Program-made: the position numbers and the translations under genes
Source of the DNA: Eublepharis macularius
Taxonomy: Eukaryota; Chordata; Lepidosauria; Squamata; Eublepharidae
Assembly: GCF_028583425.1 (NCBI RefSeq)
Contig: NC_072801.1
Coordinates: 60,837,766 to 60,901,765 of the forward strand
Length of the DNA stretch: 64,000 bases
Direction of reading: 5' to 3'
Shown here: positions 21,690 through 31,771 of the stretch, in pieces
Layout: every line of letters starts with the position of its first letter
How positions within the stretch are numbered: position 1 is the stretch's first letter
The notes under the pieces: generated by a model
The model's database searches: none
What the model was told of the DNA's origin: nothing
The model's input: the letters and a program-made list of their open reading frames with translations, nothing else

Positions 21690-23170
21690 CCCCAGCAACC
21701 GCGGGTCCTTACCTGAGGGTCCCACTAAGGAAAATTGCGACAGCAGCCTACAGTACCCACCTTCCTGCCTTGCCAGAAAGGATGGGAGGGAGAGGACATG
21801 TCATCATGAGGAGGGGGAGGGGGAAGATCCCTCAGCAACCGCGGGTCCTCACCCGAGGGTCCCACTGGGGAACAGTGCTGCAGCAGCTGACAGTACCCAC
21901 CTTCCTTCCTTGCCAGAAAGGATCGGAGGGAGAGGACCTGTTATGTGGGGGGTAAGTAGGAAGATCCCCCTGCAACCGCCAGGTCAAATTGGAGCTATCT
22001 GTTTCTACATACAGTTCTCATACCATTCTCTAACTGTTAACATACATTCTCTAATGTTTGTTCATACATTCTAGTGTATTTTTCATTATACATTCTGTAA
22101 TGTTTGCCTCTTTCTCTGTTTTTGATTTTCAGTCCTTTTCTCCATGGATGTGGCGTGTTCTGTTCGATTCTATATCTCCTTGATGCATTCGCATTCTATT
22201 TCTACTTCTAGAACGGGTGATATCTGTGTGCCCCTTTCTACCAGTTTCTCTGTATCTCCCTCTCACTGTCTATTCACTACTTTCTATCTCTCTCTGTTTC
22301 TTCCTATGTGATTCCACCTCTATTTATCTGAATCTATCTCTTTCTATGTGTATAATCTGCCCTTTATTATTTTTTTCCATCTCTAGCTGTCTTTCTTTTT
22401 TCTCTTTCTATAACCATATTGTTTTCTACATTCCTTTCTCTATCTTCATCTATATGTATGCTCGTGTGTCCATCTTTTTCCAATGGTTTTGTTTTTGTTT
22501 TTCAACACATCTTTCTATCTGTCTCTCTGTCTTGTTCTGTCCGACATGATGTGGGGGAACGGCAAGATCCCCCAGCAACCGCGGTTCCTCACCCGAGGGT
22601 CCCACTGAGGAGTAATACGGTGGCAGCTGATAGTACCCATCTTCCTGCCTTGCTGGAAAGGATGGGAGTTGCAGGACACATTCCCACCCAGCTGAAAGGG
22701 GTCCAGTCAGTCCTGTTGACAGTGGAGCTGCCACACTGTGCAGCCGACTGTATCCCTATATGGTACAATCGGCTGTGCGATCGCAACCGAGCTGTGTAAC
22801 CAAGGAGGGAGCAGTAACAGGATAGTCCCTCGTGAAGCAGCGGCTGACATGACCCAATGTCCTGCCTTTGCAGAAAGTAGGGGATGGGCAGGACAGGAGA
22901 CATTGCTTGGATGGGTCAGAGTGGTTCCTGAGAGGGGAAGACGGAAACGTGACAGCAGCAGCTGACATTGGCCACCTTCCTGCCTTTGCGAGAAGGACAT
23001 GAGTCGAGCGACCCATTCCCCCCTGCTCAGAGGGCTCAGCGTTTGCGATGGATAGGGGCACATTGTGGCTTAACTACATGTGCAACAATTCCTGAGCTGC
23101 TGTGCAAGTGCCCAAAGGAGGCTGCCTCCAGCATCACCTACTTTCCTGCCTTTGCAGAAAGGAGCTGTCA
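21690..23170. repeat. Degenerate tandem repeat with CCCAGCAACCGCGG and CTTCCTGCCTTGCCAGAAAGGA
   Basis: The block 'CCCAGCAACCGCGGGTCCT...GAGGGTCCCACT...CAGTACCCACCTTCCTGCC...AGAAAGGATSGGAGG' occurs at about 21690, 21830 and 22565. More diverged copies of CCTGCCTTTGCAGAAAG lie near 22860, 22980 and 23145. Between copies two and three lies a CT-rich stretch with many TTTCTNTCTCT words (21960-22545). Confidence 0.6.
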
Positions 23171-23289
23171 TGATGATCTGGCTCTGCCAGGAAGGCCTAT
23201 CAAGGTCTCAGAAGCCTGTTAGTAGTGGGACTGGACCTGGCTAAACCTGACCCAAACATGCCAGCCCTCATTCGAGATACCCACAGGAC

Positions 23290-23866
23290 TCAACGGGCAA
23301 GGGTGTGTGGCGACGGCATGGAGAACCAAGGGGCGAAATGTTTTAGTAGCCTGCGGAAGCCCACGCAGTCCATGCTGGATAGGGGCAAGCCATGTAGGGC
23401 AATCGTCTCTGCCAAGACGCGAAGGCCTGCCTCCTGAGCCATCAGCCTCAAGGTTCTAAGTGGTGCTGTCCCAGACCCCAAGGTGACAACCTCCGCCAGC
23501 GCGGCCTGCCGGTGCGCTCTGCTCCCACCAGTGTCACCCTCAGGGCAAAGTGACCCTCCCACTGACCCCTGCTCAGAAGAGCTGGTCGCCCCTTTGTCCC
23601 CCCAACGGATGTTTCACTGAGTGAGGAGGGAGACAGGCTCAGGTGGTGCTTCTTCAGGTGCCAAGTCAGGGCTGTCGAAGACAGGTGCTTTGGGTTTTTG
23701 CCCCTGCCCACCAGGACATCACAGGCATGGCACCACACCACACAGGGTCATCAGGAAGGGCCTGAAAGTACCTCCATACGGAGTTGTTGAAACGTCGACC
23801 GCTAACTGTCCCCGGGGAAGGAGGACGAACGGTTTCAGGCTGCGCTGCAGAGCTGGCCACAGACAA
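23290..23866 (-). pseudogene. hAT-family transposase remnant with BED zinc finger
   Basis: On the minus strand, a NNSVWRYFQALPDDP stretch (about 23790) runs into, after a frame change near 23735, CHACDVL...LTWHLKKHH, a Cys-x2-Cys...His-x3-His BED finger (about 23643-23732). Downstream in yet another frame is LAETIALHGLPLSSMDCVGFRRLLKHFAPWF, which fits the hAT transposase segment 'I..D.LPFS.VE..GFR.L...L.P.Y'. No C-terminal dimerisation region is seen. At least two frame changes mean it cannot make a working protein. Alternative: a decayed ZBED-like gene, but the repeat context favours a transposon. Confidence 0.65.
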
Positions 23867-24432
23867 CAGGGTGAGGGGTGGACTGCAGGAGGAGCACCAC
23901 CGAGAGTTTGGGATGGGGACAGGAGGGATATTTCATAACACACAAACCATTCCTCCAGGGATCCATCACCCACCTATCCCTCCTCAAAATGTTGAGAGAG
24001 ATTCTCTCCCCTCTGCGGAAAGATCTCTTTGGCCTCCTCCACAGCCCCCACAGGTGAATTGGGGGGAGCGGGAGGACTCTCTGCTGCCCCTGAGCCACAC
24101 CCAATACTGCTTTCCACAATTGAACCAGGAGGACTGCCATCGCACTTCACCCCACAACCATCCTTGGCGGCCAACACAACAGGAAGACTCATTGTGCCAC
24201 CAAACTAGAATTAAGGAGGTCAGGAAAGGAGATGACTCTGTGTGCCCTCCACTGTGGTGCCCACTGAGCTTGGCCTCAGGGCCAGGCAGCAGCTCTGGAA
24301 CCAGAGGCTGAGGCTAGAGCCCTAGTCCAGCACACAAAGTTGCCTGACCACTAGATCAGGCACTGGTAATAATACTGTGAGCCCACAGCCGAAGTGCCCA
24401 CTGAACTGTTATATCTCACCTCTACCACCACT

Positions 24433-25180
24433 TGTTATGACCTTCACTTTCTTTAGGGTGGATTTCGCTTTAATCTTTCCCTTCACACCCTCTGGGTAGT
24501 TAGCTGCCACCAGGAATATTACATTCCAATATTTTTTATTTAAGTTTTCCCTTTGGTAACGTGTTTATGCGTCAGGCTCCTTTGTGGTTCTATGTGGCCC
24601 TGAGGATAGGAATGGGAGATAACAATGACTGCTACTCTGGGATATAACAAAACAAAATAAAAGTTTATTTTTTAAGAAGCATATTGGTTACATAAAAGTA
24701 GTTCTTAGTTCTTCTAGTTGCTTCATCCAAACTCATTCACACAGATCTCTTGTAAGGCTTCACACACAGTTAGCCTCTTTCTCTAGGCTCTGTATTTCTC
24801 TCACAGAGAACTCCTCAGACAGCACACCGCTAGCCTGTTTTCTTTTCACTCTCAATTCTTTCTCTCTCAGGCGCACACACAGTTTGCCTGCTTCAAATAG
24901 AATGAATATATAGTCTCACAGACACACTCAGTTCAGGCTTCCACTCAGGTTGCCTTTCCCTCACAAATACATGAACACACTCAGGCTGCACACAGCTCGC
25001 CTCTCTTGCCCTGACTGAATCTTTTTCTCTCCCTCAATAACTGAAAACTGCCTTCACTCCGCCCACTCTCTGTCATCAACCAATCATATCACTCACTCAT
25101 CTCTATCTTTCACCCCCCACTCTTCACCTATCTCACCAAACATTTAAAGACACATGCACCCATTTCTTGAAATCATTACA
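24433..25180 (-). repeat. LTR of the gag-only retrotransposon (3' LTR on the minus strand)
   Basis: Shares with 26456-27090, in the same order, CTCTGGGTAG, CTGCCACCAGGAATATT, GTCAGGCTCCTT, TATGTGGCCCTGAGGATAGG, AGTCTCACAGACACAC, GCTTCCACWCAGGTTGCCTTTC and TTTAAAGACACA...ATCATTACA. Confidence 0.8.
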
Positions 25181-25195
25181 GCTTGGGTTGGTTCT

Positions 25196-26219
25196 TTAGA
25201 CATTTGTAAATCTGTAAACATTTGTAAGACCACATACAAAACATCTTCTATCTTTCCAGCATCCATCTTTGTTTCCTTCTATATTTTTATCCTGACTTCT
25301 TGCAATCTCAGCTCTCTCATATGTTCCTTTCCTTTCTCCCTCTGGTTTATAAGAATAGTCTTTCTTTTCACGGTGATCCCAACCTCCTCTATTAAGTGTT
25401 AATCTATCTGCCCATTCTGATGCTCGGTTGACATTCTCTGGAAGCTTACTTTTAACCAGAAGTCTGATCTCTGAGGGAAATTGAAATAAAAACTGATCCA
25501 AAATCATTAGATCCCTTATTCCCTCTTTAGAGTTAGCTTTGGCAGATGAAATCCACTTATCAAAATAGTCTGTCAGTTTGGCACTAAAAGACTTAAATGA
25601 CTTCTCTTTTTGAGGTACTAGTCTTCTAAACTTCTTTCTGAAGTATCAGCACCTAAGTTAAATCTGTCATATACGGCTTCCTTGTATTTGGCATATACAA
25701 CAGGTTTATCTGAGAGAAATATGTTATAGATCTCAGCCCATTCGCCTCTAATTAAGCTGGGTAGATACTTCATATATTGTGTCTCTAGTATTCGCCAGTT
25801 CTGAGAAGACCTTTCAAAACTTGACAGGAAGATTTGGATCTTCTCCTGACACATACACCATAAAATCTCTTGGGGTAACTCGGGGAAAATCAGCTCTGGG
25901 TTCAAAGTTTATAATCTTTCTGCTTCCAAACTGGTTTGTCTTTCCATCTCTTGAGTTCTATTTCTCGATTTCTAAGTTCTGTCTCAACTTTCAACTTTTC
26001 CCTCAGAAACTCAAAATATTCTGGACTTGAATTATACATTCCCTCAGGGTTTCTCTCAGCTACAGTACTCCTAGCCTCTTCATTGCTTTGTACCAGTATA
26101 ACTCTCAGTTCTTCTACACTTTTCCCCTCATAAGGTAAATTTAACTCATTGCACTTCTGAATCAAAGCCTCCTTTTTCAAACCCAGAAACTCTGCCATTT
26201 TTCTCTCTTTTAATTGCAT
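25196..26219 (-). pseudogene. Broken gag with SCAN-like core and a partial CCHC knuckle
   Basis: Three minus-strand frames follow each other: 26219-25902 (starts MQLKERKMAEFLGLKKEALI), 25905-25618, and from about 25625 to 25196. The middle and last parts together show the SCAN-like capsid pattern: an LEDFRRLV helix, a WISSAKANSKEGIRDLMILDQFL helix pair and FPSEIRLLVKSKLPE. After it comes CFVCG, the start of a Cys-rich knuckle. Two frameshifts make it non-functional. The SCAN domain of vertebrate zinc-finger proteins is known to come from Gmr1-type Gag, which is the basis for the family call. Confidence 0.7.
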
Positions 26220-26455
26220 TTCCTTCTACAATTGTACTAAACTACACCAGATTATGTTCTCTCTAGTTTTTCTGTGTCTCTTTCCTTTATAACAGTTCTA
26301 TATTCCTCATAGAATTTAACTGAACACTGTCTCTTTGGCTATCTGTCCCTTCAGAATGCCTTTCTCTCAGAATGTTCCTTCCTCTCAGGATATTATATCC
26401 CACTTAAAATATTTTCTCCTCAGGATATTTGATATCCCACTGCTAAGCCTCCACT

Positions 26456-27090
26456 TGTCACGACCCTTACTTTCTCTAGGGTAGATTTTGCCTTTAATCT
26501 TTCTCTTACACCCTCTGGGTAGATTGCTGCCACCAGGAATATTTTATTTTAATTTCCCCTTCAGTAACGTGATCAAGTGTCAGGCTCCTTCATGGTACTA
26601 TGTGGCCCTGAGGATAGGAATGGGATATAGGAATGACAGATTCTCTGGGATATAGAAAAAAAAGTAAACTTATTTTTATAAGAAGTGTATTGGTTTCATA
26701 TTATTTCTTAAGCTTGATGGTTTCAAAGAGTGTTATTGGTTCTTAAAGTTTCCTTTCTTAAGCACAGTCACACAGATCTTCTCTCAGGCTTTACACACAG
26801 TTTGCCTGCTTCAGATAGAACGAATATATAGTCTCACAGACACACACAGTTCAGGCTTCCACACAGGTTGCCTTTCTCTCAAAAATACATGGACACTCTC
26901 AGCTGCACACAGCTTGCCTCTCTTGCCCTGACTGAATCTTCTCTCTCTCAGTAACTAAAAATTGCATTCACTCCGCCCACACTCTCAGTCATCAATCAAT
27001 CATATCACTCACTCATCCCTCTCTTTCACCTCCACACTTCATCTGAACCACACCAAGCATTTAAAGACACACACACTTAAAATCATTACA
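26456..27090 (-). repeat. LTR of the gag-only retrotransposon (5' LTR on the minus strand)
   Basis: About 113 bp shorter than its partner at 24433-25180 because of internal deletions. Immediately inside it, on the minus strand, AGTGGAGGCTTAGCAG is where a primer-binding site would sit. Confidence 0.8.
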
Positions 27091-28183
27091 TGTTCCAAAA
27101 TTGGAATATCTACCCAAGAAGATTTTTAAGCAATAGTGTCCTGAAACACACACAAACAATACAATTTTGTATACATATATATTTTTGTGGGGGTCTATTT
27201 TGGATCCTGGACTAAAAAGCTCCTATGAAATATTTTCTCTTTTTAAGTTAGAGCACTTCACTCTTTTCATAAAATGTCTGAGGACGCTCTCAAATTTCTA
27301 ATGGAAAAAATGGCAAATTTTGGACAGTACTGAAGTCCCTCCCTTACACTGTAAATATATACAACATTTTCATGAATATTGTTTGATTCAATGTAAATAC
27401 TTTAGCAAGAATTAATATGCTATACTGTGCTTAGTGATAATACATTATTAAAGCATGCAGTGTTTTCATTATTATAAAATTTAGCCTAATATCCAAGCAT
27501 GCTGGTTGTCCTACCTACTGAGAGCATTTCTGTCCAAATAATGTTTCTTTTGTTTCCTATAGAATTTGTTTTCAACCTTCACCTTTTATATTTTCCTGTG
27601 TCTCAGATGGCACACATTAACGATATGTGTACCTGTAGCACAGGGTGCAGCAGTTTGCAGCTCTTTCTCAAGAATTTGATATACTTGCAAACAAAGATTT
27701 TTATTCTTTTAAATACCACAAATATGCCAAATAGTACAATTTTATACACTAACTCAGCTATAAATAATGCATTTTATGTTGTAAAATCAGTAAAATAGGT
27801 TTGATAGAAAAGTAAGTATTGCATATATTTCAATTTTTCAAAAAACATTTTTCTATTGACACTCCACCCCACCCCACCCCACCCCATTTTTTTCAGCGGC
27901 TTCAAAATTTCCAGAAATTTTACATCTCTAACTGAATGGCTATCATAGTAGCCATATCTGAACTACTCATAGGGTTCAGACTGTATGCCCAGGAAGCTTT
28001 CATGGGGCAAGAAGAACATACAATAGTCTGCAATGCTAATAATTTGGATGCCAGGTTTGGTTTCTCATTGTTTTGAATACTAGTCTGTAGAATCACCTTC
28101 CTGTATGTGACATGATGTGATGCATAAAGAATCACAAACGCCATCCAGTCCCCAGGACTAAGCCACCTGTCTTCTGCTCACAG
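27091..28183. other. AT-rich intron sequence with (CCCCA)n
   Basis: AT-rich and without recognised repeats except a short CCCCA tandem run at about 27866-27886. No exon. Confidence 0.45.
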
Positions 28184-28471
28184 ATGCTGATCTCCCCAGG
28201 CCAAATATCGCAGTGAGCCCCAGCAGGATGGCACTCGAAGACAGCAAAATCATCATTCTCTGTTGGACCAACATTCTGAGCAAAATTTTCTATCTTCATC
28301 ATAGAATTTTGGGAAGAAATCTACGATCGGTGAAGCCAGAAGGGAACTTGGCAAAATTCCCCATAACCATGAGCTGGGGTAAAAGTGGGAGGTATCACTG
28401 TAGCTACAGTGCACAATCAGGGAATTTCACCGTCTCAGAGATCAGTGAGGATGTGCAGCTTTTTCTAATAG
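28184..28471 (+). CDS. Ig-domain exon 4 of LRC-type receptor
   Basis: Encodes one Ig-like domain. The acceptor is TCTTCTGCTCACAG|AT (phase 1). The translation starts D-A-D-L-P-R-P-N, then IIILC for the first Cys, KIFYLHHRILG in the C-strand, KFPITMSWGKSGRYHC for the second Cys and SEISEDVQLFLIG at the end. The 3' junction would be CTAATAG|GTGGAG at 28472, a GT donor with a poor +3 to +5 context compared with GTAAGA, GTGAGG and GTAAAG at the sister exons. The domain has drifted: the LHHRILG and ISEDVQLF blocks depart from the family. It may be skipped or newly dying, though the frame is open. Confidence 0.8.
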
Positions 28472-28625
28472 GTGGAGATCTGAAATTATCATCCTGAATA
28501 TTTACAGTGCTGGGGATCCAAACTTCAGTGATTAGGGGAAGGGGCAAAGAGTTATACATCTTCCTGTAAATCCTGCTGTGCTCCCTGTCCAGTCATTGGG
28601 ATTTCAGCTGGCTTTCATTGCCCAT

Positions 28626-29520
28626 ATATTAAATTACTAGCAGCAAAGCCCATTATGGGAAAAAATACAACGGGCTCTAGAAAGGGAAGGGGGCAGGCTG
28701 GCGTTCCCTCCTCCTCTGTCACTGATCCCGGCTGGATAAAGGCAGGGGGGTGGTGGGTGGGCATGGCCACCTTCTTCACACCTGATCCCAGCAGAGTGAA
28801 CAGGGGCAGGCATTGCCACCTGCTCTGTACCTGTTCCCGGTTGGGTGAATAGGGGGGGGGGGGCGGGCTCACCTGCTAATCCTGGATGGGTGAAGGCAGG
28901 GAGCGGGCATTGCCACCTGCTCCGCTCCTGATCCCAGCCGGGTGAAGGCGGGGGCAAACATTGCCACTGCTCCAAGCCTGATCCCAAGGAAGTATACTTC
29001 TACCCCCAGACTGAGCGATAGGATCTGGGAAGTGAATTGGTATATTTATGAGTATTGGATGTGAACTTTGTATTTATTCTTGTTCCTTGTTATTTATTAC
29101 TGATTGAGCACCTTGCACTTTATATACATGAAATATAACTTTCTAAAATTATAACCTGGTTGCACGGTGCACTTTAAGACCTTAAGGTCTGGGGATTGTT
29201 ATGGCAGGTCTTTGTCCTTTCCTAGGTTATATACTCTGTGGTGCCCCTCTTTTGCTCTCATCAAGCCTGATCCCGGCAGAGTGAAGGAGGGAGGGCAGGC
29301 ATTGCTGCCTGCTCCTTGCCTGATCCCGGCTGAGTGAAAGGAGGAGCAGGCATTGCCTCCTGCTCTGCTCCAGATCCCAGCAGGCTGACGGTGGCAGGTG
29401 GGCATGGACACTTGCTCCACCCATGATCCCAGCCTGGGCTTCCTGCCATGGCAGCGCCCTCTGGTGGCACACCAGGGTAGGAAGTGACTTGTCTAGAACA
29501 TGCTTACCCTTTTATATAGC
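28626..29520. repeat. Two-block ~50-bp minisatellite (GATCCCRGC...GTGAA...GGCATTGCC) within an unclassified repeat
   Basis: GATCCCGGCTGGATAAAGGC, GATCCCAGCAGAGTGAACAG, GTTCCCGGTTGGGTGAATAG, GATCCCAGCCGGGTGAAGGC and similar units recur about every 50 bp at 28726-28985 and again at 29268-29430. Most carry GGGCATTGCCACCTGCTC. A 280-bp AT-rich segment separates the two blocks. The outer edges, ACTAGCAGCAAAGCCCATTA and CCTTTTATATAGCGGGATA, look like the ends of one element, but I cannot name the family. Confidence 0.65.
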
Positions 29521-29937
29521 GGGATACGTAACCCCCCCAACTCCATTTTAAAAGATCAAAGCTGGGATTTTCAGATGGCAAAATTCTGCACCCAGCACTA
29601 CACCCTGCACCCCTTCAGCATTACAGAATGAAAACAGCCCTAGCCAAGGTCTGAATCAAGAGTGTGGCAAATTGGCCATTAAGGCTAATGGAAAGATACC
29701 TGATGGGCCACTGCCCTGGATGGCCACTGGTAGCCCAATGGGGCTAATATCCACACAGTGGCCGCTGGGCTATGACCTGGCCATGGAAGATTAGTCAGTC
29801 TGATTTGTTGAATACCCACACTGAGGAGAAGACAGTGTTGCCATCCATTTGGAAACAGGATCTCGGTACACCTGACCAGAAATAGGTCTGGGAGTTTGAC
29901 AAGAGTACAGAAGCAATCACATTAGCTCTTGGCCTAA

Positions 29938-30149
29938 AGTTGCCAGTCTCCAGGTGGGGCCTGGAGATCTCCTAGAATTATATTCGATCCCTAGACCACA
30001 GAGATCAGTTTCCTGGAATAATGGCAGCTTTAGAGAGTAGAGTCTATTGCATTAAATCCCTGCTGAACTCCCCCCTCCCCAAACTCTTTTCCCCAAGCCC
30101 CTTCCCCAAATTTCTAGGACTTTCCCAATCTGGAGTTGGCAACCCTATG
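29938..30149 (+). mobile_element. Short MITE, 'GGTTGCCAA' family
   Basis: Begins AAGTTGCCAGTCTCCAGGTG and ends AATCTGGAGTTGGCAACCCTA. Its blocks match 8588-8800 throughout by eye. Confidence 0.7.
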
Positions 30150-30514
30150 GCAGCTACTCAAAGTGGGTAGAAGCTGCTGCCCCATTCCTGAGCAAGATGG
30201 GCTGGGATGAATCACAGTGGCAGAAGTCAGTGCTGGCCTGGGCTTAGACTGGGACAGCTGGTGGACATGGAGTGGCAGGAGAATCAACCATGGGAAGTTT
30301 CTGTTAATGTTGGGAAAGACAAACTAGTGCTGCAGCCCAAGCATTTCAGAACTCCCCTGGTTAGCAGGATGGGCAAGCTGTGGAGCTGGCATGGGAAACT
30401 GCATGGAAGAGAGAGAGGTGAGTGTGTGCCAGAGCAGAAAGAATAGAGTTTCTCTGCCCAACCTCCTGGCAGCATACAAACTGACCCATCTGCTTGAGAA
30501 GGATCTCCTCTGAG

Positions 30515-30717
30515 GGCCAAGCTAGAAGTGACAAATCACACTCGAATGACAAGTGAACAGACACACATGTATTCCTCCCTGTTCACTTGTGCTCCACTTG
30601 CACTCCACTCTATCACATATCGAGTGGAGTGCAAGTGGAGCACAAATGAACAGGGAGGAATACACGTGAGTCTGTTCACTTGCCATTCAAGTGTAATTTG
30701 TCACTTCTAGCTTGGCC
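30515..30717. mobile_element. Foldback MITE, near-perfect 96-bp inverted repeat
   Basis: GGCCAAGCTAGAAGTGACAA at the left edge pairs with TTGTCACTTCTAGCTTGGCC at the right. The arms remain nearly complementary inward to CACTCCACTC / GAGTGGAGTG, leaving an 11-base loop at 30611-30621. The edge sequence is related to the foldbacks at 57.6-59.1 kb (GGSCCAARCTACAAGTGAC). Confidence 0.85.
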
Positions 30718-31355
30718 AGAAGATGCAGCAGCCTAACAGTGTTAGTGTTGCTTGCAGTGGAGGAAAAGCCCTACTCAAGCAGGTTGCTTTTTGCTCAGGC
30801 ATTCATCCAGAACTCCATGCGGTTTCCCATGCCAGCGCTGCAGCTTTAGAAAGGAATAGGAAAGAGACTACCTTTATCTAGAAGATGGAGAAAGATACTT
30901 GGGAGCACATGCTGTTCCTCTGGAGGTGAGAGAGGAAGAGAGTGAGAAGGAATGGATGAGGATCCAAACTGGATCTCCCATTTCCTGATGGAAGGACTAT
31001 CGGTGGAGCACCATTCTTTCTCATGAGTGTTGTCCTTTATGCCCTAAAGTGCTCCTCCCAGCAGGAAGTAGGAGACTACCCCAGAGGCAGTTTTCTGCTG
31101 GCAGACCTGCCTGGAAGAGAGAGAAGAACTTCATTCCATTAAGGCTTGTCAGTGCTGCCTGGTGAAAAGAAGTGTGAAACTCTCTGGGCTTTGTTCCTTT
31201 CAGTGCATCTCCAACAGGAAATGAGAGCTTGCACCAGAAGCCCCTTTGAGGTCCTTGCTGCAGAAACCTCTGTGAGCTGGAAATCTCTCATTTCCTGGTT
31301 AGAGAGATTCTGGAGGGAGGAAGTAGAATCTTTTGGCTCCTTTGAAGATAGTTTC

Positions 31356-31566
31356 AGGTGGGTAGCCATGGTTGATCTGCAGTAGAAGAGCAAAATTTGA
31401 GTCCAGTAGCACCTTATAGTCCAAGGGTAGAAGCTTGCAAGAGTCAATGCTCTGATTAAGAATCTGACAAAGGGAACTTTGACTGTTGAAAACTTGTACC
31501 GTGGAAATCTTGTTGATCCTTAAGGTGCTATTGGACTTGCTCTTCTGGTTCCCTGTTGCTCTACTG
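31356..31566. mobile_element. Foldback repeat (GGTAGCC...GGCTACC-type palindrome), internally deleted
   Basis: The left part reads GGTAGCCATGGTTGATCTGCAGTAGAAGAGCA, then GAGTCCAGTAGCACCTTATAG. The right part has the inverse, CTTAAGGTGCTATTGGACT and GCTCTTCTGG...CTACTG. The centre has GAGTCAATGCTC...GGGAACTTTGACTG. Diverged arms of about 90 bp. Confidence 0.6.
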
Positions 31567-31771
31567 GCACCAAGACCAGAGACATAGGTCAATCTGTGTG
31601 TGTGCTTGCATGCATGTATGCACAGAAGATAGGGCAGAGGAGGATGAGGTGGTACATCTAGTTGAGGGTACTGGAGGGCATCCTGGCCAGGACTGTGCAG
31701 CACCTTGAAGCCCCTCCTCCAGCAACAAGACCAAGGCAGAAGGTTCTTCCTTCATACATTTAGGGGGAAGA

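Larger units (their letters stand above)
20716..23866 (-). mobile_element. Decayed hAT transposon region: hAT-type left end, two tandem arrays, transposase remnant
   Basis: TAGACATGGGCATGAACC at 20716 matches the ends of the three complete hAT copies in this window. It is followed by a ~145-166-bp tandem array (21041-21660), a second array of ~115-150-bp units (about 21690-23170) split by a pyrimidine-rich AT segment (21960-22545), and a minus-strand BED-finger transposase remnant (23290-23866). No matching right end was found before the LTR element at 24433, so treating all this as one element is an inference. Confidence 0.5.
24433..27090 (-). mobile_element. Ty3/gypsy-type LTR retrotransposon, gag only (Gmr1-like)
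   Basis: Two similar long terminal repeats in the same orientation bracket a 1.28-kb interior. Both begin, on the + strand, TGTYAYGACC and end ATCATTACA (TG...CA boundaries). The interior read on the minus strand holds only gag-like sequence; protease, reverse transcriptase and integrase are missing, so it depended on partners. I found no clear 5-bp target duplication. Confidence 0.75.

Noticed and set aside
21221..21955. 244-codon + strand frame
   Set aside because: It spans a GC-rich tandem array; other frames on both strands are also open there and no domain is visible.
21041..23170. CRISPR-like array
   Set aside because: Repeats are long, contiguous and degenerate, with no short constant repeat and unique spacers; the context is a eukaryotic transposon region.
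25196..26219. SCAN-domain transcription factor gene
   Set aside because: It lies between paired LTRs, is in three frames, and has no C2H2 zinc fingers; a broken retrotransposon gag fits better.
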